Positions 41,924-50,549 of a stretch of 64,000 bases of DNA are shown here, piece after piece; the first letter of the stretch is position 1, and every line of letters begins with the position of its first letter. The notes under the pieces were generated by a model that worked only from the letters and a program-made list of their open reading frames with translations, searched no databases and was not told the DNA's origin. The DNA lies in NCBI RefSeq assembly GCF_010500895.1, contig NZ_JAAAWO010000001.1:124001-188000 (forward strand), read 5' to 3'. The translations under genes and the position numbers were made by a program. This DNA is from Alteromonas genovensis (GTDB lineage: Bacteria > Pseudomonadota > Gammaproteobacteria > Enterobacterales > Alteromonadaceae).

Positions 41924-41940
41924 CTGCAAAAAACCTACCA
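41924..41940 (-). promoter_or_regulatory. Candidate sigma-54 promoter of the PEP-CTERM gene
   Basis: On the minus strand the sequence TGGTAGGTTTTTTGCA has GG and GC exactly ten bases apart and agrees with the -24/-12 consensus TGGCACG-N4-TTGCA at ten of twelve defined positions. Transcription would start about 44 bases before the ATG. PEP-CTERM genes in other bacteria are known to use sigma-54 with the PrsK/PrsR pair. Confidence 0.6.
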
Positions 41941-42271
41941 ATTTATTTAATTAATGTATTCAGAAGCTTAAAAAATATACATCATGCCTTTCAGGAAAAT
42001 GTAAAATTTACTGACAAATTTACACCGATTCAGGGAATATAGGTTTCATGTACTGTTGATATTTTGAGACATTAGCAATTTAACGTCTAAAAAGAGCTTG
42101 GTTAGGGCAGAAAGCTGAGAAAAATTTATTTAAAGTCAAATTCCAGAAAGTTGCTTAACTATTGATATATGTTTACTCTACAGATGATTGAAACTGCGCT
42201 TAGTGATTTATACATATAGCAGCGAGGGTCAAAAACTGTAATTGTAAAATTAAATTTTGGACTTCTTAAAT

Positions 42272-45058
42272 ATGATGAACGCAAAATGCTTAAGTCTATT
42301 CAACCATATGACCCTTTTACGAGTAATACTTGGTATCGCTGCTCTTTTGTCTATTATGGCGTGTACTGAGAAGTCTTCGCAGCAGGCACTAGTGGAAGCT
42401 AAATCTTATAATCTAGAAGGTGACCGGAAAGCTGCTATTATCGTATTAAAAACAGCTATTCAAAAGCAACCAACCGATGCTGAATTACGATTTCAATTAG
42501 GCAAAATTTATATTGAGCAATCAGACTTTGTCTCAGCAGAAAAAGAGCTATCTCGGGCGTTATCTCTAGGCTTTCCATCTGCAAAAGTCATTCCTTTACT
42601 AGCTGAAGCGATGGAGCGTTCGGGTGCTAATGTGGCTTTATCAGAGCTTGAAGTTGAAACTCTACAGCTAACCAACATAGATAGATTGGAAGTAGGTTTT
42701 CGACAAGTGTCATCATTAATCTCTTTAAGCAAAAAAGAACAAGCGTTAGTTCAACTTAATTCACTTCAAAAAATAAATTCTGATTCTATATATAAAAGTC
42801 TACTGTCAGCGCTCAAAGCAGTTATAGAAGATGACGCTGTTGATGCAATGGTCATTGCCGAAAAGGCCTACTCTCGCTCACCACTAAACAGGGATGTGTT
42901 GAAATTAAATGCCAACCTTAATCTTGCTCAAAAAAACTTAAGTAAGGCTGCAGCCTTTTTCTCCGAATATGAAAAGCAAGCTCCTGAAGATCTGCAAAGC
43001 AAGCTTCTTCTTGCTGATTTATTGCTACAAACTCAGCAGCCTCAAAAAGCAGAAAAGCATATTGATGAATTGCTAAATCAATTTTCAAATTCTCCGTTAT
43101 TGCATCAACTTAAAAGTGTTACTCGCTTAGCAGCCGAAGACTTCGATAAAGCATTATATCATGCTGAAAAAGCAATTATTTCTAAACGCAATGAGCCTGT
43201 AATAAGGTTTGTAGCAGGGATATCATCATTTGAATTAGGAGCGTATGCTAATGCCATAGCGCATCTTTCTGTGATTGCACCTCAATTACCCGATAACCAC
43301 CCAGTGCTAAGAGTTTTAGTGGCCAGTCAAGTTCAATTGAGAAGAGCCGAAGCTGCGGAGGAATCCTTATCACGCATTTCTCAACCTGAAAAAAATGACG
43401 CTAGGTTGTTTACAGAAACTAGTTCCGTGCTGTCAAAAGCGGGTGATATTGATGCAGCAAAAAGTATATTAGCTCAGGCAGAAATAATTACGGAGACACC
43501 ACAAGACCTAACCCGTTTAGGGCAAATAAAAATGTCTATAAACGACGTTACGGGGCTTGCAGATTTAGAAAAATCAGCAGCCCTAGCACCCACTTCGTTG
43601 AATAGTCTATCAGTCTTGGCAGAAGCGTATCTGAGCCTCGATGAATTAGATAAGGCTAACAAAGTCTCTCAAATATTGATACAAGCGGAAGGTACCTTGG
43701 TGCAAGGATTGTTAGTTGGCGCAGAAATTAAACAAAAGAAAGGGGATTATGGGAAGGCACAATTATTGTTATCAAAAGCACTTGAACTTGACAGCTCTAA
43801 TATCGACGCGAGAATTGCTGACTTAAGGCTGGCAATGAGAACTGAAGATTTTGATTTAGCAATTCAAAAAGCTGAGGCATTGTTAGCGATAGAACCGACA
43901 AATATTCAAGGCTTATCGGCGATGTTCGCCATTACAGGATACTTGGGAAGTATCGATACTGCTTTCAGTTATGTCGATAAAATTGAGCTTACTAATGAAA
44001 CTGAAGTTCCTGTTAAAGTATTACTTGCTGAATATCAATTGGTGTATCAAGGAGCGGTAACTGCACTAAAAACATTAAGAGCGATCGACGCAGACCAAAC
44101 TGTACCGAATTCATATTGGCATATTAAGGCAAATGCACTGGTTCAATTAGGCAAAATTGAACAAGCAAAATCACATTATTTGCTTTGGGAACAAACTTAC
44201 CCTTATCAACAATTGGCTATATTGGGACAGCTAAGCTTGTATGACCGAGAGCGGAAGTATGCTGCGGGGGTAGGTAAAGCGCAAGCATTCTTAGAGCGCA
44301 AAGAGAGTGCCGATATACGTTTATATCACGCCTATTTTAGTGCAATGACTGGTAATTCTGAAGTGGCAAAAGAGTCTTTGCTTAGGGTCCCATCAGCTTT
44401 GTTAGACCAGCCTTTTTCTAAAGGCGTTTTAGCTAGAATTGCACTGTTAGATGGCCGCGCTGAAGAAGCGGTTAAAAATGCAAAAATAGCGTATCAAGAT
44501 GCTGATACCATTACCAACCTATTTTTATATGTGCAATCACTCGACCAAACTCAACAAAGCGAACTAGCCTATAACGTCATCATTGCACATACAGAAAAGT
44601 ATCCTTCTGACATTCCTGCCAGAATACTTTTGGGTGAGCGGCAAATCGTAAATGATACTAAAGCAGCTATTGCCAATTACACTGACTTATTGAATATTAC
44701 TCCTGACAATTGGATTGTATTGAATAATTTATCGTACCTTCAAATGCAGGCCGGTAATTTAGTCAGTGCAGAGAAAAACGCCAAAACGGCTTATGAACTT
44801 GATCCAACTAATGTTGCAGTTTCAGATACCTACGCGCAAATACTAATGTTAGACAAACGTTACAACGAAGCCTTAAAAGTATTTGAAAAAATCATGTCAA
44901 CTAATATTAAAAACGAAGAGGTATTAGTACGGCATGTGGAGGCATTATTAAGAAATGGTGATACCGCTGTGGCTCAAAGAAGAATGGAACAGCTCAGCAT
45001 AAGACAGCCAAAATTTAAGGAACAATTAGCTTCATTAAAAAATGAATTCAACCTTTGA
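42272..45058 (+). CDS. prsT: PEP-CTERM system TPR-repeat lipoprotein PrsT
   Basis: A 928-residue lipoprotein made almost wholly of tetratricopeptide repeats. The signal ends in the lipobox SIMAC (lipid cysteine about residue 31), followed by degenerate 34-residue repeats such as AEKELSRALSLGFPSA and KAQLLLSKALELDSSN. Length and the adjoining PEP-CTERM gene match the PrsT family, usually encoded in PEP-CTERM/exosortase and polysaccharide loci. The longest frame opens with a TTG at 42257; the ATG at 42272 (or the next codon) is preferred. No good ribosome binding site is visible. The remaining Prs/Xrt genes are absent here. Confidence 0.88.
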   Translation: MMNAKCLSLFNHMTLLRVILGIAALLSIMACTEKSSQQALVEAKSYNLEGDRKAAIIVLKTAIQKQPTDAELRFQLGKIYIEQSDFVSAEKELSRALSLGFPSAKVIPLLAEAMERSGANVALSELEVETLQLTNIDRLEVGFRQVSSLISLSKKEQALVQLNSLQKINSDSIYKSLLSALKAVIEDDAVDAMVIAEKAYSRSPLNRDVLKLNANLNLAQKNLSKAAAFFSEYEKQAPEDLQSKLLLADLLLQTQQPQKAEKHIDELLNQFSNSPLLHQLKSVTRLAAEDFDKALYHAEKAIISKRNEPVIRFVAGISSFELGAYANAIAHLSVIAPQLPDNHPVLRVLVASQVQLRRAEAAEESLSRISQPEKNDARLFTETSSVLSKAGDIDAAKSILAQAEIITETPQDLTRLGQIKMSINDVTGLADLEKSAALAPTSLNSLSVLAEAYLSLDELDKANKVSQILIQAEGTLVQGLLVGAEIKQKKGDYGKAQLLLSKALELDSSNIDARIADLRLAMRTEDFDLAIQKAEALLAIEPTNIQGLSAMFAITGYLGSIDTAFSYVDKIELTNETEVPVKVLLAEYQLVYQGAVTALKTLRAIDADQTVPNSYWHIKANALVQLGKIEQAKSHYLLWEQTYPYQQLAILGQLSLYDRERKYAAGVGKAQAFLERKESADIRLYHAYFSAMTGNSEVAKESLLRVPSALLDQPFSKGVLARIALLDGRAEEAVKNAKIAYQDADTITNLFLYVQSLDQTQQSELAYNVIIAHTEKYPSDIPARILLGERQIVNDTKAAIANYTDLLNITPDNWIVLNNLSYLQMQAGNLVSAEKNAKTAYELDPTNVAVSDTYAQILMLDKRYNEALKVFEKIMSTNIKNEEVLVRHVEALLRNGDTAVAQRRMEQLSIRQPKFKEQLASLKNEFNL

Positions 45059-45577
45059 AAGAAGGATGACTTAACCCGGTTGTTCAATAACGCTCCACTA
45101 AATCTTTACAAACAAATAAATTATTCAGAAAGTTATATCAAGGATCGATAAACGGGAAAGAATAGAATTAGACGTGGTGGAATTAAATGGGATAAGATCC
45201 ACATTAAGCGATGTAGGCTCAGTTAAAGAACCAAACGCACCGATTTCAAAGCCTAGATAAATGTGTTTAGTACAACTCAAGGGTCCCCAGGCTAGACAGC
45301 CTTAGTTTTTCTAATCTTTCCTGATTGTTTTTAGCATGCTCGCTAACGCGGAAATGTCCAAAAACGTGTTCGAGCGAACCTGCGCTAAACGCTTGTTGCA
45401 GTCCATCGAATTGTCTGGAAGCGAAGGAGCAGCTTCACGCCCTAAGCTGCCATACGTCGTAAAAATTACAATCGCAGCATTGCTACTTTTTTAACGCTTT
45501 GAAATTAGCGTGTTAGTGCAAGTAAAAAGCCCTAATTGGCAAGAGTAGAAAGTGGAAATGGTCCCATCGTTCGTTAC
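45059..45577. other. Intergenic region between prsT and the serine hydrolase gene
   Basis: 519 bases between convergent genes. It holds two coding-looking plus-strand stretches: 45120-45260, open but with no start codon, and the 52-codon ORF at 45336-45494. These may be remnants of genes lost near the PEP-CTERM pair. I see no clear terminator for either neighbour. Confidence 0.4.
45336..45494 (+). pseudogene. Possible small gene or gene remnant
   Basis: An ATG-initiated frame of 52 codons whose product begins MLANAEMSKNVFERTC, continues through a mixed Ser/Gly/Ala-rich segment, and ends in a basic-hydrophobic stretch (RPKLPYVVKITIAALLLF). The composition looks like real protein, with the end resembling the start of a membrane helix cut short. 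No ribosome binding site is seen. It may be a small membrane protein or the 5' piece of a truncated gene. Confidence 0.25.
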
Positions 45578-47314
45578 CTATCGCTTTCTAAAATAAAGAT
45601 TCCGTACCCGACCGTTAGATATTCTAAAGCCATTCACTGCGCCACTATCATCGCGTTCAAACAAGATATCGCCAACCTGTGATCTGAAAAAGTCACCTTT
45701 AACTGGCGCAATATGATGATCGCTAAGGCGATAATGAGAAATTTTGAGCTGATCGTTGTCTGGTGAAAAATGATAAGTAGAAGAGAGTTCAGGGCTGTAG
45801 TAACTGCCTGCAAACTGAGATAGCCAGGATTCGGTTACCTCGATTGGCATATAGGCAACCGATACATATGTGTCCATATTATCTACTCGCACTGTCATTG
45901 AGCTCTGCTCGCCATCTTCAGTAAACTCAACGAAGATTTCTCCCTCTACATTTAGCATTTTGAATGTGTTTTCATTCACGGCAGCGAGGGGGCTTACATC
46001 GTTTTTACCTCGTGAATACATGAGTCTACCCTTGTCTAAATATATCTCTCTTGAGTAAGCGTCTGGCTCATTCCAGTAGTGACCTACATAAGCATTCAGT
46101 ATGTCTGCGCTTAATTTATTTTTGCTGAGATCGAAGGCGCTAGGTGTTTGTTTCGGTGACATTGACTCCATAAACGCATCAGCAATAGCGTTTTGAGGGG
46201 GAGGGGTATTTGATTCTAGAAAGCGTTCAGCAATTTGCAGAGCCAACTCCCAAGGTCTTCCATCCGCGCCGTTATTCAATATAGCAATTGCCAAATTCTG
46301 TTCAGGAAATCGGGCTAAATATGAACGAAAACCTGCATCTCCGCCGCTGTGCTGAATATACTTGATGCCGTTGTAATGACTAATAAACTGCCCGTATGCC
46401 CCCCCAAATGTGTCTCCATTATTTAATGTCGCAAGCGTATTCATTTGTTTGATGATTGAAGGGCTACCTACAGTAGGTTCGGTGAAGTTTTCCGACCATT
46501 TAAGAAGGTCTTCTGCGGTAGTAAACAAACTGGTTGCGCCGACATTTGCATAGTTCAACACACTTTTCTGATAGCCATTGTCAATTGGCTCGTAGGAATA
46601 AGCCCTGTTACTAACGATTTTTTGATGATCGTCATAAAATAAACTGTTGCTCATATTTAATGGCGTGAACAGTCTTTCTTGTGTGAATTTCGCAAAGGAC
46701 TTACCGCTAACTCTAGCAACAACCTCTGCTAATAGTGTGAACCCGGTATTCGAATAAAGGAATTCTTCTCCCGGTTTAAAGTTTAACTCTTTTTGTTTCG
46801 CTACCATTTTTAATACATGTTCGGTAGTGATCACATCATCTAAACGCCACCCAGCCATACGCAACAAGTTCCACTGATCACGCATGCCGCTGGTGTGAGA
46901 GGCTAAGTGTCGTAAGGTTATGGTTTCGCCAAAATCTGGTACTTCGGGAATGTATTGGCGAATGTCATCGTCAAAATTTAACTTACTTTCTTCGGCGAGT
47001 AATAAAATGGCGAAAACGGTAAATTGCTTCGATACAGATGCAACGTGAAACATGGTGTCTGGCGTAACCGGTATATCGTATTCAAGGTTTGCACTGCCAT
47101 AACCTTTTGAGAAGACAACCTCTCCATCTTGTAATACCGCAACCGAGGCTCCTGGCTTGTTAATATCATCAAATTGGGCGAACAGTTTATCGAACTCTGT
47201 GGTTTGCTTCGCGACAGCATCATCAGGCACTGTAGAGTTTGAAGAAGGTTGGCAGCCAGATATACAGGTGAGCAGTGATAAGCCAATAACTATTCTAGCA
47301 GCAAGATGAGACAC
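45578..47314 (-). CDS. Serine hydrolase lipoprotein (class C beta-lactamase-like)
   Basis: A 578-residue lipoprotein with lipobox ISGC (Cys21) and a beta-lactamase/DD-peptidase fold at about 40-380. The catalytic set is visible: Ser93-x-x-Lys96 (SVSK), Tyr187-Ser-Asn189 (YSN) and the third-motif HSGGDAGFRS. The C-terminal 180 residues (from about 400) form a beta-rich domain common in this family. Members are esterases, peptidases or penicillin-binding-like enzymes, so the substrate is unknown and beta-lactam resistance should not be assumed. It stands alone on the minus strand. Confidence 0.88.
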   Translation of the reverse strand: MSHLAARIVIGLSLLTCISGCQPSSNSTVPDDAVAKQTTEFDKLFAQFDDINKPGASVAVLQDGEVVFSKGYGSANLEYDIPVTPDTMFHVASVSKQFTVFAILLLAEESKLNFDDDIRQYIPEVPDFGETITLRHLASHTSGMRDQWNLLRMAGWRLDDVITTEHVLKMVAKQKELNFKPGEEFLYSNTGFTLLAEVVARVSGKSFAKFTQERLFTPLNMSNSLFYDDHQKIVSNRAYSYEPIDNGYQKSVLNYANVGATSLFTTAEDLLKWSENFTEPTVGSPSIIKQMNTLATLNNGDTFGGAYGQFISHYNGIKYIQHSGGDAGFRSYLARFPEQNLAIAILNNGADGRPWELALQIAERFLESNTPPPQNAIADAFMESMSPKQTPSAFDLSKNKLSADILNAYVGHYWNEPDAYSREIYLDKGRLMYSRGKNDVSPLAAVNENTFKMLNVEGEIFVEFTEDGEQSSMTVRVDNMDTYVSVAYMPIEVTESWLSQFAGSYYSPELSSTYHFSPDNDQLKISHYRLSDHHIAPVKGDFFRSQVGDILFERDDSGAVNGFRISNGRVRNLYFRKR

Positions 47315-47526
47315 AATAACGATTCCTTGTTAATACTTGTTTTTCGATGTTCTCAGGCGACGAGCCTAGAAAAAGTGAAAACCGTTTAAAAGCAAATAGT
47401 AGAGTAAAACTGTTTTGGGCTATCGGCAATTTTATTTTCTATGGCCGTATTACCTGATGTACTCACTTCCCCAAAACTTCTGCGTTCTATGGAAAGTGTT
47501 TAGCTAAGTTCAACACGGGCCAGTTT

Positions 47527-48951
47527 TCAGAATGACTTTTTGCGCTTGCGTTTATTTAATACCGCATCGCCGTCTTCCTTTGAAAGCAAGATGCTGTCTG
47601 TAATACTAACCAATGCCAGTATTGCCATAAATACCATGGCGATAGTGAATGTTGTTATATCTGGTGTATCGGCAGATTGACCGAGTATTAACGAAGCCAC
47701 TGCTATGGCCAGTGCTGAAAGTGTTATCCCCAGCCCGCGATTCATTTGCATCAATATTGCCCCAAGGGTATTTGCATCGCGCATCTTATCTGGTGGAACG
47801 TCAGCAAAAGCGATGGTATTTAGCAATGTGAGGTGCATTGAACGGGTAATGCCGTTGATGAAAAGCAGGGCTGCAATGGTAAAAGACGAGGTGTTAACAT
47901 CAATCATTGCCAAGGCGATAAAACCTAGCGCAATAAGTACTCCGTTAACAATCAATACCGGTTTAAAGCCAAAGGTATTCATAATCCATGTTGTGGCAGG
48001 TTTAATAGCAAGGTTACCTGCAAACAGCCACAGCAAGATAGAGCCTGCTTCAACAGGTGTGTAACCTAAGCCCAGTTGCAGCATCAGAGGAATAAGAAAA
48101 GGCGCGCTGCCTAGCGCGATACGCACGACAGAACCGCCATACACCGATAATCGAAAGGTGCGATGTTGCATTGCATCAAATGAGAAGAGCGGATTCTTTG
48201 CCCTTTTTATGTGCCACATGGCAAATAGCATACCGGCAAAACCCACTGAAATAATGGTGGCACTTTCAAATAGCCTTTCAGCGTTACTCGCAAGAAGCTC
48301 AATGCCAGCCATAAAAAGCGCAAACCCAACGCCAGTGAGCAGAAAGCCTTTTACATCGAATGTGCTTACTTTGCCTTTTGTATTTTGAAGTAAATATGCC
48401 GAGGCAATAATAGCAATCAAGCCCAAAGGAATATTCATATAGAATATCCATTGCCAGCTGAAGTGGGTGGCAATGTAGCCGCCTAATACAGGGCCGAGCA
48501 AAGGTGCACTCAGCGCTGGCCAAGTAATGATGGCCACTGTTTTCACTAACTTTTCTTTTGGTAGGTCACGAAGTACCACTAACCGACCAACGGGCACCAT
48601 CATTGCCCCGCCAATTCCTTGCAGTATTCTCGATAGGGTAAATTCAACCAAAGTGGTGCTTAAGCCACATAACACAGAGGCGAGGGTAAATACCCCAATG
48701 GCAGCAATAAAGATGGTTCTAGCGCCAAAGCGATCGGCCACATAGCCACTGAGGGGAATAAATAGGGTAACCGCAACAAGGTAGGCCGATACACCAATTG
48801 AAAGATGCGCAGCGGGGATCCCAAAATCTGCAGCAATAACTGGGAGCGCCGTGGTAATAACCGTGGCGTCCAGAATTTCCATAAAGAGCGCCCCCGCCAC
48901 GAGAAGAGCAGTGGCAGCGTCTTTACTGATTAATTTCAAAGGCGCGCACAA
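47527..48951 (-). CDS. DHA2-family MFS drug exporter (EmrB/QacA-like)
   Basis: A 474-residue, about 14-helix transporter of the major facilitator superfamily. Motif D1 is seen as MEILDATVITTALPVIA, motif A as GYVADRFGARTIF, and motif C as APLLGPVLGGYIA. Such pumps expel amphiphilic drugs with proton uptake. The frame opens with TTG at 48951 inside the last 29 bases of dolP, and no good alternative start exists until Met24, which would remove part of the first helix; so overlap and coupling with dolP are likely. The C-terminus is highly basic. Confidence 0.85.
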   Translation of the reverse strand: MCAPLKLISKDAATALLVAGALFMEILDATVITTALPVIAADFGIPAAHLSIGVSAYLVAVTLFIPLSGYVADRFGARTIFIAAIGVFTLASVLCGLSTTLVEFTLSRILQGIGGAMMVPVGRLVVLRDLPKEKLVKTVAIITWPALSAPLLGPVLGGYIATHFSWQWIFYMNIPLGLIAIIASAYLLQNTKGKVSTFDVKGFLLTGVGFALFMAGIELLASNAERLFESATIISVGFAGMLFAMWHIKRAKNPLFSFDAMQHRTFRLSVYGGSVVRIALGSAPFLIPLMLQLGLGYTPVEAGSILLWLFAGNLAIKPATTWIMNTFGFKPVLIVNGVLIALGFIALAMIDVNTSSFTIAALLFINGITRSMHLTLLNTIAFADVPPDKMRDANTLGAILMQMNRGLGITLSALAIAVASLILGQSADTPDITTFTIAMVFMAILALVSITDSILLSKEDGDAVLNKRKRKKSF

Positions 48952-49504
48952 CTCTAGCTACACCAGTCACATTGCGAGCAATGTCTACTGCTGCGGTGGC
49001 TTCTAGGCTGGATAATCTGCCCATAAGAAATACTTCAGAGTCTTGTACTACTACCCTTACTTGCAACGCAGGTACACGCTCGTCAGCAACTAGCTTTGTT
49101 CTCACTTTGGATGCGAGCCAAATGTCGTTAGCTTGAGTACCTGCACCTATTGGACTAGCAACGCGCACTTGGTTGTGTATTTTCTTTAAATAATCCACGT
49201 TTTGGGCGCGTTCAACCGCTTCATCTATAAGCGCTTGATTTGGCGCTTGACCAGTGAGCAGTGCTACACCGTTATAAACATCAACCTGTAGGTTAGCTTG
49301 CTCTTTCAACGCATCGCTTTTAGACCATTGAAATGCTACCGCACTGTCGGCATTTTGGTCGTCAAGCTGGGTGCCCACGGTTCGCCGGTCGTTAGCTACC
49401 TTTGCTGCAACAGCACCTGCAGCGCCAACCGCCACTACACAACCTTGTAAGGTCATGGCAAAAGTAATCGCTAGAATGCTTACGCATTTTGTCATTGGCT
49501 TCAT
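48923..49504 (-). CDS. dolP: Outer-membrane lipoprotein DolP (YraP), dual BON domain
   Basis: A 193-residue lipoprotein with lipobox LQGC (Cys22) and two BON domains (about 50-115 and 125-190), each with the alternating pattern seen in VDVYNGVALLTGQAPNQ and VVVQDSEVFLMGRLSS. DolP supports outer-membrane integrity at division sites and BAM function in E. coli. It follows diaA by ten bases in the conserved lpoA-yraN-diaA-dolP order. The MFS gene overlaps its 3' end. Confidence 0.93.
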   Translation of the reverse strand: MKPMTKCVSILAITFAMTLQGCVVAVGAAGAVAAKVANDRRTVGTQLDDQNADSAVAFQWSKSDALKEQANLQVDVYNGVALLTGQAPNQALIDEAVERAQNVDYLKKIHNQVRVASPIGAGTQANDIWLASKVRTKLVADERVPALQVRVVVQDSEVFLMGRLSSLEATAAVDIARNVTGVARVVRAFEINQ

Positions 49505-49514
49505 AAATTAATAA

Positions 49515-50150
<636 letters not shown>

Positions 50151-50198
50151 TCAGCGCTGGTGGGCGCGTATGAGGCGCTTCGAATGCTAAGGCTGGCA

Positions 50199-50540
50199 TT
50201 AGCCAATATTTTTTAGCCATTGAAGACGGTTACCGTCGATAGCAATAACGTCGATCCGCAATGAGGTAGACGTCGAATTGAGGCTATTATCTAACAAATA
50301 GAACTCAAACGCAGCTTGAATTCGCTGCAGTTTTTGTGCGGTAACGAATTCTGCTGCATTGCCAAATTTCGTATTCTTACGATATTTCACCTCAACACAC
50401 ACTATGGTGTCGCCGTCTTGCATAACAATATCTAATTCGCCTCGGCGGGTGCGATAATTTTGACAGCGTAAGGTTAGACCTTGTTCCAACAAAAATTGAC
50501 AAGCTTGTTGCTCTGCTGCATTCCCTTGCACTAGCGACAT
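50199..50540 (-). CDS. yraN: UPF0102/YraN family protein
   Basis: A 113-residue protein with the YraN signature GNAAEQQACQFLLEQGL near the N-terminus, then NYRTRRGELDIVMQDGDTIVCVEVKYR, a predicted PD-(D/E)XK-type nuclease core (Glu, Asp, Glu-x-Lys). Its biochemical role is unproven. It follows lpoA by nine bases and is conserved in this neighbourhood across Gammaproteobacteria. Confidence 0.93.
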   Translation of the reverse strand: MSLVQGNAAEQQACQFLLEQGLTLRCQNYRTRRGELDIVMQDGDTIVCVEVKYRKNTKFGNAAEFVTAQKLQRIQAAFEFYLLDNSLNSTSTSLRIDVIAIDGNRLQWLKNIG

Positions 50541-50549
50541 ACTAATTCT

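Noticed and set aside
45120..45260. Open 46-codon stretch after prsT as a gene
   Set aside because: There is no ATG, GTG or TTG start with a ribosome binding site; kept only as part of the remnant observation.
45578..47314. Class C beta-lactamase resistance gene
   Set aside because: The catalytic triad motifs fit the wider serine hydrolase group; the large C-terminal domain and lipoprotein signal are atypical of true AmpC enzymes.
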